A stretch of DNA of 64,000 nt from Streptomyces sp. ERV7 (lineage in GTDB: Bacteria > Actinomycetota > Actinomycetes > Streptomycetales > Streptomycetaceae), in contig NZ_LYOY01000029.1 in NCBI RefSeq assembly GCF_001653515.1, forward strand, positions 1,364,001-1,428,000. The letters run 5' to 3'. Below the pieces are notes generated by a model. That model was given only the letters and a program-made list of their open reading frames with translations, was not told the origin of the DNA and searched no databases. The position numbers were made by a program, and so were the translations under genes. Numbering within the stretch: the stretch's first letter is position 1; each line of letters starts with the position of its first letter. Of the stretch, positions 24,920-34,161 are shown piece by piece.

Positions 24920-27454
24920 ATGTTCAAAACCGCCCTGCGCAACGTGCTCGCGCACAAGGCCAGGCTGCTGATGACCGTGCTCGCCGTGATGCTCGGCGTG
25001 GCCTTCGTCTCCGGCACCCTGGTCTTCACCGACACCCTCAAGAGCGCCTTCAAGAACCAGTCGGCCAAGAGCTACGACAACGTGGCCGTCGCCGTCACCT
25101 CGTACGGGAGCGGCGACGACAAGCAGGACCCCGGCGTCAGCAAGCAGACCGTCCGCAAGATCGAGGCCCTGGACGGGGTCGCCTCCGTCAACGGACGCGT
25201 CGACGGGTTCGCCGGTGTGGCCGACCGCCACGGCAAGCTGATCGGCCAGGGCTGGGCCAACAAGGGCGGCAACTACTCTCCGGGCAAGGACGGCCGGGAC
25301 GGCAAGGATCCAGCATACGACTTCACCGACGGCTCCGGCCCGGTGAAGGACGGCCAGATCGCGCTCGACGAGGACACCGCGTCCAAGGGCGGGTACAAGG
25401 TCGGCGACCCGGTGCGGGTGGCCACCAACGGGCCGGTGAAGACGTACACCCTCTCCGGTGTGTTCACCACCGAGGACGGCTCGGTCAACGCGGGCGGCAG
25501 CCTCGTCCTGTTCGACACCAAGGTCGCCCAGCAGCTCTACCTCAAGCCGGGCTTCTTCAAGAACGTCAACGTCTCCGCCACCCCCGGCGCCGACGCGCGG
25601 AAGATCCTCGACGAGGTCACCCCGCTGATCCCCGAGCACGCCACGGCCAAGACCGGCCAGGCGCTCGCCGTCCAGGAGGCCGACGACATCGAGAAGGGGC
25701 TGAGCGCGCTCAACCAGACGCTGCTCGCCTTCGCCGCCATCGCGCTCTTCGTCGGTGTCTTCCTGATCTCCAACACCTTCACCATGCTGGTCGCCCAGCG
25801 CACCAAGGAGCTGGCCCTGATGCGCGCGGTCGGCGCCTCGCGCTCCCAGGTGCGGCGCTCGGTGCTCACCGAGGCGCTGGTGGTCGGGGTCACCGCGTCC
25901 GCGATCGGCTTCGGCCTGGGCATCGGCCTGGCGGCCGGGCTGCGCTCCGCGATGTCGGGGTTCGGCATGAAGATCCCGGGCGGCGCGCTGATCGTCTCGG
26001 CCACCCCGGTGATCGCCGCGCTCGCGGTCGGCGTCCTGGTGACCCTGATCGCCGCGCTGCTGCCCGCCTGGCGCGCCGCGAAGATCCCGCCGGTGGCGGC
26101 GATGAACAGCGTGCACGCGGCCGCCACCACCAAGTCCCTGGTGGTACGGAACACGATCGGCGCGATCATCACGCTGCTCGGCGCCGGCGCGGTCCTCTCG
26201 GGCGCGGCGGCGGGCAAGGACGGCAAGACGATGATCGGCCTGGGCGCGTTCCTGGCGCTGGTCGGCATCATCGTCCTGATCCCGCTGCTCTCCCGCCCGG
26301 TCATCGCGCTCGTCCGCCCGGCGCTGGCCAAGATGTTCGGCGTCTCCGGCAAGCTGGCCAGCCAGAACGCGGTGCGCAACCCGCGCCGCACCGGCGCCAC
26401 CGCCTCCGCGCTCGCCATCGGCCTCACCCTGGTCACCGGTCTCTCGGTGCTCGGTGTCACGGTCGGCAAGGCGATCGACAAGACGACCACCGACAACATC
26501 AAGGCCGACTACATGGTCGCGATGGCCAGCCGCGACGCCCTGGACAAGTCGGTCGTGCCCGAGCTGCGCAAGGCACCCGGTGTCACCGCCGTCTCGCCCA
26601 AGCAGAACTCGTATCTGAAGGCCGACGGCGACTTCCACTCGGTCACCGGTGTGACGCCGGGCGACGTCGAGAAGGTGCTGCGCCTCGACACGGTCTCGGG
26701 CTCGCTCGCCACCCTCGGCAAGGGGCAGCTCGCCATCGACGACGAGCTCGCCGCGAAGCACGGCTGGAAGCCGGGCAGCTCGCTGCCGGTCGAGTTCGAC
26801 GACAAGAAGAAGACGAAGCTCGTGGTGGGCGCGGTCTACAAGAAGCAGGAGTTCCTGGAGTCGATGCTCGCCTCGACCTCGGTCCTCGACCCGCACGAGA
26901 CCAGGCCGCACATCGAGACGGTCTTCGTGAAGATGGCCGGCGGGGCCACCAAGGCCAATGAGCAGGCGCTGGTGAACGCCCTGGGCGACAACCCGGCGAT
27001 CAGCTTCATGGACCAGCAGGACATCCGCGACGAGTTCGGCGGCATGATCAACACGCTGCTCAACATCATGTACGGGCTGCTCGCGATGGCGCTGCTCATC
27101 GCGGTCCTGGGTGTGATCAACACGCTGGCCATGTCGGTCTTCGAGCGCCAGCAGGAGATCGGGATGCTGCGGGCGATCGGCCTGGACCGCGGCAAGGTCA
27201 AGCGCATGATCCGCCTGGAGGCCGTCGTGATCTCGGTCTTCGGCGCGGTGATCGGCGTGGGCCTCGGCACCTTCCTGGCCTGGGCCATCGGCCAGACCAT
27301 CAAGGGGTCGATCCCGGCGTACGCGCTGGTCATCCCATGGGACCGGATCGGGCTCTTCCTGCTCCTGGCGGGCCTGGTGGGCGTCCTGGCCGCCCTCTGG
27401 CCGGCCCGCAGCGCCGCCCGGCTGAACATGCTGACGGCGATCAAGACGGAGTAG
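24920..27454 (+). CDS. FtsX/MacB-type ABC transporter permease
   Basis: 844 residues from ATG 24920 (MFKTALRNVLAHKARLLMTVLAVMLGVAFV). Four core membrane helices per half are arranged as two FtsX domains (about 260-400 and 700-835), with a MacB-like extracytoplasmic domain (about 45-240) and a second periplasmic-type loop (about 500-640). The motif ELALMRAVGASRSQVRR near 290 and its counterpart EIGMLRAIGLDRGKVKRM are the coupling-helix regions. Such permeases need an ATPase partner, normally encoded just upstream. Here that position is taken by the SGNH fragment, so the permease is orphaned. The upstream frame is open, but ATG 24920 fits family starts. Confidence 0.9.
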   Translation: MFKTALRNVLAHKARLLMTVLAVMLGVAFVSGTLVFTDTLKSAFKNQSAKSYDNVAVAVTSYGSGDDKQDPGVSKQTVRKIEALDGVASVNGRVDGFAGVADRHGKLIGQGWANKGGNYSPGKDGRDGKDPAYDFTDGSGPVKDGQIALDEDTASKGGYKVGDPVRVATNGPVKTYTLSGVFTTEDGSVNAGGSLVLFDTKVAQQLYLKPGFFKNVNVSATPGADARKILDEVTPLIPEHATAKTGQALAVQEADDIEKGLSALNQTLLAFAAIALFVGVFLISNTFTMLVAQRTKELALMRAVGASRSQVRRSVLTEALVVGVTASAIGFGLGIGLAAGLRSAMSGFGMKIPGGALIVSATPVIAALAVGVLVTLIAALLPAWRAAKIPPVAAMNSVHAAATTKSLVVRNTIGAIITLLGAGAVLSGAAAGKDGKTMIGLGAFLALVGIIVLIPLLSRPVIALVRPALAKMFGVSGKLASQNAVRNPRRTGATASALAIGLTLVTGLSVLGVTVGKAIDKTTTDNIKADYMVAMASRDALDKSVVPELRKAPGVTAVSPKQNSYLKADGDFHSVTGVTPGDVEKVLRLDTVSGSLATLGKGQLAIDDELAAKHGWKPGSSLPVEFDDKKKTKLVVGAVYKKQEFLESMLASTSVLDPHETRPHIETVFVKMAGGATKANEQALVNALGDNPAISFMDQQDIRDEFGGMINTLLNIMYGLLAMALLIAVLGVINTLAMSVFERQQEIGMLRAIGLDRGKVKRMIRLEAVVISVFGAVIGVGLGTFLAWAIGQTIKGSIPAYALVIPWDRIGLFLLLAGLVGVLAALWPARSAARLNMLTAIKTE

Positions 27455-27469
27455 CGGCGGGAAAAGGGC

Positions 27470-27507
27470 GAAGGGCCCGGGACGGCGTGTGCCGTCCCGG
27501 GCCCTTC
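27470..27507. terminator. Strong bidirectional hairpin between permease and PLD genes
   Basis: 17-bp perfect arms (27470-27486 and 27491-27507) with a GTGT loop, between convergent genes. Confidence 0.9.
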
Positions 27508-27521
27508 GTCGTGTGCGTGTC

Positions 27522-28790
27522 TCAGCTGCCGGCGCAGTACGACATCAGCTGGTCGTGGTTGGCCTTGAACTGGTCGTAGACGGCGTCATCGTTGATCTTG
27601 AGGATGGTCTCGTCGTTGGAGCGCAGCGCCTGCCACGAGTAGTTGTGGCTGCCGGTCCAGACGACCTTCTCGTTGGCGACGCCCTCATACGTGCCGTTCA
27701 CCAGCAGGTACTTGGAGTGGATGCCGATGTTGACCGAGTGCCCGGCGGGCGGGGTCTCGAAGCACTCCACGCGCTGGGTGAGCTGCCCGTACAGGATCGA
27801 CTCGACGGTCTTGCCCATCGAGGGGACGCCCGAGCCGCCGCCGTCGGGGTTGGCGTCGGCCGCCAGGTAGACCTTGCAGCCCGCGTCGACCATCGCGGCG
27901 AGCTTGGTGGCGATCTGGTCGCGGTAGAAGAGGTTGGCCGCCATCCGCACCTCGGAGTGCTGGGTGGAGGAGCAGGTGACCTTGTCGAGGATCAGCTTGA
28001 CCGTGTCGGTGGCCGGGTCCGTCGAGTAGGTGGTGCCGGACGTCTCCTTGCGGGGGAAGAAGTACGTCTTGTAGTTCGGGTTGGTCGCGCTGATCGGCGT
28101 CGAGTAGTAGCTGTTGTCGCTGGTGCCCGAGGAGCCGTTCGTCACCTGGTCGTTGAAGTACGCCTGGTAGTTGGCGTAGAGACCGGCGTCGACCAGGGTG
28201 ACGGCGTTGTTGAAGAGGTCGGTGCGCTGGGTGCCCGACATGTTGGCCGAGGTCTGCACCACGACGTTGTCCGCGCCTCCCGTGTGGGAGAAGAGGAAGA
28301 ACTTGTTGTGGTTGATCGAGCCGTCGTCACCGGAGTTGAGCTTCCGGTTGGCGATGCAGGCGCGGCCCTGCGGACAGGACAGGATCCAGGACGGCTTGGT
28401 GCGGTCGGTGCCGAGCGCCGCGGCCAGGTTCTCGTACTCGCCGCCCTTGGTCAGCTCGCTGCCGTCGGGCTTGAAGTTGTGCGACTTGTAGTCGACCACG
28501 AGCTTCACGGCGACGCCGCGGTCCTTCGCGGCGATCAGCGCGGTGCGCAGGACGTCGTCGGTGAAGGTGTACATCGACATCTGGACGGTGCTGCCCGCGG
28601 GGGCGTCGTTCACCAGCGAGACGACGTAGTCGCGGATCCGGTCCTGGTCGGCGGTGGTGCCGGACGGGTCGTTGAAGATCGCCCCGTTGGTGACCGCGAC
28701 GGTGTCGGCCGAGGCCGCCCCCGGCCCGGCGAAGACGGACATCACGGCAACGGCCAGGCCGAGGAGCCAGGTTCTGCGGTGGCGGTGCAC
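27522..28790 (-). CDS. Secreted phospholipase D-like protein with atypical HKD motifs
   Basis: 422 residues, GTG start with GGAGG nearby. A signal peptide (about 1-28) precedes two PLD-fold halves. The first active-site motif reads HNKFFLFS near 160 with a downstream QTSANM. The second reads HSKYLLVN near 355 followed by WTGSHN. Both keep the His and Lys of HxKxxxxD but have Ser or Asn in the Asp position. Several Cys suggest disulfides in the exported protein. It may be a phosphodiesterase or nuclease-like member rather than a true phospholipase D. Confidence 0.85.
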   Translation of the reverse strand: MHRHRRTWLLGLAVAVMSVFAGPGAASADTVAVTNGAIFNDPSGTTADQDRIRDYVVSLVNDAPAGSTVQMSMYTFTDDVLRTALIAAKDRGVAVKLVVDYKSHNFKPDGSELTKGGEYENLAAALGTDRTKPSWILSCPQGRACIANRKLNSGDDGSINHNKFFLFSHTGGADNVVVQTSANMSGTQRTDLFNNAVTLVDAGLYANYQAYFNDQVTNGSSGTSDNSYYSTPISATNPNYKTYFFPRKETSGTTYSTDPATDTVKLILDKVTCSSTQHSEVRMAANLFYRDQIATKLAAMVDAGCKVYLAADANPDGGGSGVPSMGKTVESILYGQLTQRVECFETPPAGHSVNIGIHSKYLLVNGTYEGVANEKVVWTGSHNYSWQALRSNDETILKINDDAVYDQFKANHDQLMSYCAGS

Positions 28791-28889
28791 ACCGGCCTCC
28801 AGTGCATAGGGCTACGAATAGCGCGTACATGACAAATCGGACGACGTGGTTCCGCCCGATTGGTCGAAGGTATCAACGCCCCCCGGCCG

Positions 28890-30133
28890 TTACCGGTCCG
28901 GGCTCCCCCAGCTGCGCGCCCGCAGCGGCATCCCCGAGGCGCCGCTCCCGGGCACCTTCACCGCCAGGATCTGGTTGACGCCGATCCGGTTGCGCTCGAA
29001 GGACAGCGCACAGGCGGCCATGTAGAGCCGCCAGACCCGGGCCCGGCCGGGGCCGGCGAGCCGCGCCGCCCGCTCCCAGTCCGCCTCCAGATTGCCCACC
29101 CAGCGGCGCAGGGTCAGCGCGTAGTGCTCGCGGATGGCCTCCACGTCACGCGCCTCGAACCCGGCGTCCTCCAGCGTCGCCAGGGTCCGCCCCAACGGGG
29201 CCAGCTCCCCGTCGGGGAAGACGTACGCGTCGATGAACTCGTCCACGTGGTACGCGGCTTCGTCCCCCTCGGGGCGGCGCGCGATCTGGTGGTTGAGGAG
29301 ACGCCCGCCGTCCGTCAGCAGGGCGTACAGGTCGTCCGCGTACTCCCGGTAGCGCACCGCGCCGACGTGCTCGGCCATCCCGATCGAGGAGATCGCGTCG
29401 TACGGACCGTCCCGCACGTCCCGGTAGTCCTGCACCCGGATCTCGACGCGGTCGGCCAGGCCCTCCTCGGCGACCCGCTTGCGGGCGTGGGCGGCCTGTT
29501 CGGCGCTGAGCGTGATGCCGACGACCCGGGCGCCGTGGTGGCGTGCCGCGTGCAGCGCCATCGAGCCCCAGCCGCAGCCGACGTCGAGCAGCCGGTCGCC
29601 CTCCTTGAGACCCAGCTTGCGGCAGATCAGCTCCAGCTTGTCGCGCTGGGCCTCCTCCAGGGTGGCGTCGGGGCGCTCCCAGTAGGCGCACGAGTAGACC
29701 ATCGAGGGGCCGAGCACCAGCGCGTAGAAGGCGTTGCCCACGTCGTAGTGGTGGCTGACGGCCTGCTTGTCGCGGCGTCGAGCCGCAGCAGCTCCCGGGC
29801 GCCGGCCCGCAGCCTCGGGTCGCGTACGGGGTGGACGGCGGCGGCGTCGGCGTCGTCGGCGGGGTGGCGCTCCCAGGCCATCCCGGTCATCAGGTCCAGG
29901 GCCAGATAGAGGTCGCCCTCGATGTCGAGCTCGCCGGCCACCCAGGCGCGCGCCAGGCCCAGTTCGCCCGGCTTCCACAGCAGCCGGCGCAGTGCGCGGC
30001 GGTGGCGCAGCACGACCACGGGGGCGCCCGGCGGGCCCGCCTCGCTGCCGTCCCAGGCGCGGATGCGGACCGGAAGGTCCTCGCCCAGGAGCCTGCCGGC
30101 GAGAGCGGTCAGCCGCGTCGCGGCGTCGGCCAT
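28890..30133 (-). pseudogene. Cyclopropane-fatty-acyl-phospholipid synthase, frameshifted
   Basis: SAM-dependent methyltransferase that cyclopropanates membrane lipids. The N-terminal part starts at ATG 30133 (GGAGG upstream) and is coding through RELLRLDA at about 29775. The C-terminal methyltransferase part resumes in another frame at RDKQAVSHHYDVGNAFY, then has SMVYSCAYW, LLDVGCGWGSMALHAA (SAM site) and ends at 28890. At the junction the linker normally found before SHHYD also seems shortened, so a deletion rather than a single-base error is likely. It lies downstream of NDH-2 on the same strand after a terminator. As given, full-length enzyme would not be made. Confidence 0.8.
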
Positions 30134-30268
30134 GGCGCACACCTCCGTGAAGTCGGCCCCCCACATGCCCAGCACCCCGGACAACACTGCCCGGATCACC
30201 CGCCTTCCCGCTACAGCGCCACGGGCGTACATCGGCGGCGCGAAGGTGACGGCGCCGGGGCGCGCACG

Positions 30269-30312
30269 CCGAAGGGGCCGTCCGCACCACGGATGGCGGA
30301 CGGCCCCTTCGG
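30269..30312. terminator. Hairpin after the NDH-2 gene
   Basis: 17-bp arms (30269-30285, 30296-30312) with a 10-nt loop, 25 bp past the NDH-2 stop on the minus strand. Confidence 0.85.
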
Positions 30313-30336
30313 GCTGTGCTGTGGGGTGGGCCGAGG

Positions 30337-31716
30337 CTAGGAGGCCTTGGCCTTCTCCTCGACCTTCGCGGCCGGGGCCGGAGCGGGCTTGGCGGCCTCG
30401 TAGAACTCCTCGCGCGGAGTCTCCATGGCGCCGAGCGAGACGACCTCGCGCTTCAGGAACATCGCGAGGGTCCAGTCGGCGAAGACGCGGATCTTGCGGT
30501 TCCAGGTGGGCACGGCCAGACCGTGGTAGCCACGGTGCATGTACCAGGCGAGACGGCCCTTGAGCTTGATCTTCATCTTGCCCATGACGATCATCGCGAC
30601 GCCCTTGTGGAGGCCGAGGCCCGCCACCGCGCCCTTGTTGGCGTGGGCGTACTCCTTCTGCGGGAAGCCCCGCATACCGGAGACCACGTTGTCGCCGAGG
30701 ACCTTGGCCTGGCGCAGCGCGTGCTGGGCGTTCGGCGGGCACCAGGCGTTCTCCACACCGGCCTTGCGGGCGGCGAGGTCCGGGACCTGGGCGTTGTCGC
30801 CCGCGGCCCAGATGTAGTCGGTGCCCTGGACCTGGAGGGTCGGGGCGGTGTCGACGTGGCCGCGCGGGCCGAGCGGCAGGCCGAAGCGGGCCAGCGCCGG
30901 GTTGGGCTTGACGCCCGCGGTCCACACGATGGTGTTGGAGTCGACCTCAAGGCCGTTCTTCAGCACCACGTGGCCGTCGACGCAGGAGTCCATGGAGGTC
31001 GAGAGGTAGATCTCGACACCGCGGCCCTCAAGGTGCTCCTTGCCCCACTTGCCGAGCTGCGGCCCGACCTCGGGGAGGATCTTGTCGGCGGCGTCGACCA
31101 GGATGAAGCGCATGTCCTCGCGCTTCACGTTGGTGTAGTACTTGGCCGCGTCGCGGGCCATGTCCTCGACCTCGCCGATCGTCTCGGCGCCGGCGAAGCC
31201 ACCACCCACGAAGACGAAGGTCAGCGCCTTGCGGCGGACGTCCTCGTCGGTCGTGGAGTCGGCCTTGTCCAGCTGCTCCAGGACGTGGTTGCGCAGCCCG
31301 ATGGCCTCCTCGACGCCCTTCATACCGATGCCCTGCTCGGCGAGGCCGGGGATCGGGAAGGTGCGCGAGACCGCGCCGAGGGCGACGACCAGGTAGTCGA
31401 AGGGCAGCTCGTAGGCCTCGCCGACGAGCGGCGCGACCGTGGCGACCTTGCGGTCCTGGTCGATGCTGGTGACACGGCCGGTGAGCACCTCGGCTCCGCG
31501 CACGACGCGTCGCAGCGGGACGACGACGTGGCGCGGGGAGATGCTGCCTGCGGCGGCTTCGGGGAGGAAGGGCTGGTACGTCATGTACGACCGCGGGTCG
31601 ACGACCGTGACAGTCGCCTCGGCGTAGCGCATCTTCTTGAGAATGCGCCGTGCCGCGTACAGGCCTACGTACCCACCGCCTACGACGAGGATTCGGGGAC
31701 GCTCCGTGGTGCTCAT
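30337..31716 (-). CDS. ndh: Type II NADH dehydrogenase (NAD(P)/FAD-dependent oxidoreductase)
   Basis: 459 residues from ATG 31716. The FAD-binding motif ILVVGGGYVGLYAARR lies near 10, the NADH-binding motif FVFVGGGFAGAETIGEVED near 170, and the FAD-binding ATG-like WAAGDNAQVPDL near 315. A C-terminal amphipathic or membrane-associating region (GRLAWYMHRGYHGLAVPTW) is typical of NDH-2. Transfers electrons from NADH to menaquinone without proton pumping. The Ala/Lys-rich C-terminal tail (about 440-459) is variable. Confidence 0.9.
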   Translation of the reverse strand: MSTTERPRILVVGGGYVGLYAARRILKKMRYAEATVTVVDPRSYMTYQPFLPEAAAGSISPRHVVVPLRRVVRGAEVLTGRVTSIDQDRKVATVAPLVGEAYELPFDYLVVALGAVSRTFPIPGLAEQGIGMKGVEEAIGLRNHVLEQLDKADSTTDEDVRRKALTFVFVGGGFAGAETIGEVEDMARDAAKYYTNVKREDMRFILVDAADKILPEVGPQLGKWGKEHLEGRGVEIYLSTSMDSCVDGHVVLKNGLEVDSNTIVWTAGVKPNPALARFGLPLGPRGHVDTAPTLQVQGTDYIWAAGDNAQVPDLAARKAGVENAWCPPNAQHALRQAKVLGDNVVSGMRGFPQKEYAHANKGAVAGLGLHKGVAMIVMGKMKIKLKGRLAWYMHRGYHGLAVPTWNRKIRVFADWTLAMFLKREVVSLGAMETPREEFYEAAKPAPAPAAKVEEKAKAS

Positions 31717-31771
31717 GCCATCGAGTATCCACCCCCCTGTGGACCCTCGCTCGTGCGCCCCTTCACAAGGT

Positions 31772-32020
31772 CCGACGGGGCCTCTGCTACACTTCGCGGC
31801 CCACGTGACCGAGGTCATGGCGGACGGAGGGAACCACGGTGTAGGGGAGAACGTTGTTCACCCCTCCTGAACTGGCCCTCACACCGCCGAGCGGGCTAGA
31901 CCACTGGGCCAGGAAACACGTCCGTAACACACGGTCGACCCCTTGGATCGCGCCCTGTTGAGCCTCTGGGCCTGCAGAAGAGAGGCCTACGGCCCCGAAT
32001 CGAGGCCAACCGGCGGGTTT
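31772..32020 (+). ncRNA. Candidate structured RNA with promoter and T-rich end
   Basis: The 380-bp spacer between ndh and the integrase has no protein frame that looks coding. A promoter-like pair TTCACA (31772) and TACACT (about 31798) precedes about 210 bp able to fold. It includes CGGTGT with ACACCG enclosing AGGGG/CCCCT and GAAC-GTT-GTTC nested stems (about 31840-31905), and GCCTCT with AGAGGC (about 31955-31985), ending near GGCGGGTTTTCC at about 32015. No known RNA family was recognised. Possibly an RNA gene used as the integration site of the element to its right. Confidence 0.35.
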
Positions 32021-32075
32021 TCCTTGTGAAGAACTTCACGAACTTTCTCGCGGAGGGTGGCCCCAAGGCCCCTTC

Positions 32076-32096
32076 AAGGGGCCCCCGGGGCCCCTT
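32076..32096. terminator. Perfect hairpin after the integrase gene
   Basis: AAGGGGCCCC and GGGGCCCCTT (10-bp arms, 1-nt centre) directly abut the integrase stop codon at 32097, with further CCCCTT/AAGGGG pairing alternatives just beyond. Confidence 0.75.
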
Positions 32097-33752
32097 TCAC
32101 GCGATCGACCAGGCGATTCCGTCGAACATGTCCTCTGAACTGACACTCGCCTCGGCGGCTCCGTGGGCCGCTTCCTCAACCGGCGCCCACACCGGAACGA
32201 CCCTAGCGGCCGTCTCGAACCGGGAGGGGCGGGGAGACACGAGGATGTGTCGAATGATCTTGTGCAAGATCGTGTTGCGGTGCTGGACGGTGAACGTCTC
32301 CCACTCCGGGAGGACGCCCACCACGAGGGGGCGAAGGTCCTCAAACTTGGGGGTCTCCTCCTTCTTCTCTGTCTCCTCGAACTTCGCGAGTCCTTCGAGG
32401 GCGGCGTCGCGCTTCCCCTCCATGTCTTTACGAGCCTTGTCGTACTCGGCATCGGGGTAGCGATCCGGGTTGACGGCGTAGTCCGTAATAAGACGAGTGA
32501 GCGCGGCACTCCACTTGGCGTGCTCGGCCGTCAGTCGGGCCTTCTCTGCTGCGGGGTCGGGGCCGACGGGCCGGCGCGGTGCGTTGATGGGGATGACGGG
32601 GGCGCAGTCGATGCCCTCGGCCACCTCTTCCATGAACTCGCGAACGATCTTCTTGAGGTCGCTGTCAGTGGCGGTTACACCCTCGCAGTCTCCGCCGTGG
32701 TCGCGGCGGACGCAGCGCCAATAGGCGTCGCCGCTGTCCTTGGGGTGTGCGGTCATGGCGCCTCGGCACCGGATGCACTTAGTGAGGCTGGTGTGTTCAT
32801 AGGTGGCGTGTCGTGCCCGGGGCGGACGGCTGGCTACCGTCTTGCGGCGTTCTCCGTATGCCTCCCATGCCTCCTCTGAGATCAGGGGTTCCTGTGCGCC
32901 TTGGAAGCGTCGCCAGTGACGGCACGACGACTTCTTGTTCTTGGGGCACATGCAGTTGTCCCGGACCTGTAGGAGCCCGGCGGGGAAGCCGCTGTCCATG
33001 TACCGCAACAGAGAGGTGTCGGTCCATCGCTTGCCGCGGGTGGTTACGAACCCTTGCTCGGTGAGCCCTTCGGCGAGGGTCTTGAACCCGGTGCCCATGT
33101 TGACGTGTTCGAGGTAGGCGTCGGCGAGGGCGGGCCCTGCCTCGGTCGGTACGTCTGGCTCGTACCACTCTTGTTGCAGGCGCCATCCATCCGGCGCGGT
33201 GGCGTCGGGGATGCGGCGCCGGTGCCAGATGTACCCGAATCGGGGGCGTCCGCCGGACGGTAGGAGCAGGCCGAGGCGGTGCGCGTGGACTTCTTTCCAC
33301 TGTTCGCCGGTGCGGTCGCTCTCGAAGGCTGCGAACTCCAGCATCATGCCGCGTTGGAAGCGGCCGATGGCTGTTGCTGCGTCGACGGGTTCGGTTGCTG
33401 AGATGAGCATGCCGCCGACGTTCTCGACGCGGGCGAGGTTGACGGCGTTGCCGACGCGGTCGCGTCCGAAGCGCGAGTAGCGCCATACGACGATGCCGCG
33501 GGCCTTGCCGTTCTCGATCATCTCGATGGCGCCCATGATCTTGCGTTTGAACGTCCGGCCGGACACGTCAAGGTCAGGTATCCACTTGACGATGCGCTTG
33601 CGGTTGCGGCGGGCCCATTCCTTGATGGCTGCGCGCTGGATCTCGGGGCTGATCTTCTCCTCTCTCCATGTGGATACGCGGATGTAGGCGATCCAGGGTT
33701 CATCGTCGAGCGATGCCCCGGGCAGGAAGGTCGCCGGAAGGATGGCTGTCAC
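32097..33752 (-). CDS. Large serine recombinase / integrase
   Basis: 551 residues, GTG start coupled to the preceding gene by a 4-bp overlap. The resolvase domain has the nucleophile in YIRVSTWREEKISPEIQ (Ser27), then RYSRFGRDRVGNAVNLARVE. A recombinase domain (about 170-270) follows, then a Cys-rich zinc ribbon (CMCPKNKKSSC near 285 and CIRCRG...CVRRDHGGDC near 345-370). A coiled-coil region (about 405-470) ends in a C-terminal tail. This is the phiC31-type architecture that integrates small elements at short att sites. Full length and apparently intact. Confidence 0.93.
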   Translation of the reverse strand: MTAILPATFLPGASLDDEPWIAYIRVSTWREEKISPEIQRAAIKEWARRNRKRIVKWIPDLDVSGRTFKRKIMGAIEMIENGKARGIVVWRYSRFGRDRVGNAVNLARVENVGGMLISATEPVDAATAIGRFQRGMMLEFAAFESDRTGEQWKEVHAHRLGLLLPSGGRPRFGYIWHRRRIPDATAPDGWRLQQEWYEPDVPTEAGPALADAYLEHVNMGTGFKTLAEGLTEQGFVTTRGKRWTDTSLLRYMDSGFPAGLLQVRDNCMCPKNKKSSCRHWRRFQGAQEPLISEEAWEAYGERRKTVASRPPRARHATYEHTSLTKCIRCRGAMTAHPKDSGDAYWRCVRRDHGGDCEGVTATDSDLKKIVREFMEEVAEGIDCAPVIPINAPRRPVGPDPAAEKARLTAEHAKWSAALTRLITDYAVNPDRYPDAEYDKARKDMEGKRDAALEGLAKFEETEKKEETPKFEDLRPLVVGVLPEWETFTVQHRNTILHKIIRHILVSPRPSRFETAARVVPVWAPVEEAAHGAAEASVSSEDMFDGIAWSIA

Positions 33753-34141
33753 AGGGCGGTCCGTTCTTGGTTCTCCTGTTGGGTGGGGTGCAGACGGCGG
33801 ACGTTGCTCGGCAGGGCGCCGAGGCCGGCGCGGTCTGCGGTGGTGCTGGTCGGGTAGCTCGTTGGGTGCGGCGCGGTCGGCTGGTCGAGCAGACCGCGGG
33901 CAACGTGGCCGAGGGCGAGTTGGTACCCCTGGGTGTGGGCGGTGGCGAGCTGTTCGTCGGTGGCCTGCTGGGAGCGTCTGAGCAGCTGCGCGAATACGGC
34001 GGGCATGGCCGCCGCGGTCATGAGGATTCCCACCACGACCATGTCTCCGTTGTTGAACTTGGGGTGCACGCCTGCGGCTCCGACGAAGACGCCGAGGGCG
34101 AGCAGGGGCATTGCGGTACGGGACATGGTGCGGTTGAACAC
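33749..34141 (-). CDS. Small membrane protein of the integrative element
   Basis: 130 residues, GTG start with GGAGG eight bases upstream. Hydrophobic segments lie at about 10-26 and 33-53, followed by a Gln/Ala/Thr-rich soluble tail. No family recognised. Its stop overlaps the integrase start (GTGA), so it is translated with the integrase. Similar small membrane genes often accompany actinobacterial integrases, but a function cannot be assigned. Confidence 0.7.
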   Translation of the reverse strand: MFNRTMSRTAMPLLALGVFVGAAGVHPKFNNGDMVVVGILMTAAAMPAVFAQLLRRSQQATDEQLATAHTQGYQLALGHVARGLLDQPTAPHPTSYPTSTTADRAGLGALPSNVRRLHPTQQENQERTAL

Positions 34142-34161
34142 TGGTGGGTCCTCCGGGGTGT

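Noticed and set aside
32021..32039. Rex-type redox operator TTGTGAA-N-TTCAC
   Set aside because: Imperfect symmetry, and it lies about 300 bp from the ndh start at the integrase end; too weak to call.
31717..32096. 6S RNA, RNase P RNA, tmRNA or a tRNA in the ndh-integrase spacer
   Set aside because: Diagnostic sequences of these RNAs (for example the RNase P GAGGAAAGTCC core or a tRNA T-arm) were not found; only a generic structured-RNA candidate is reported.
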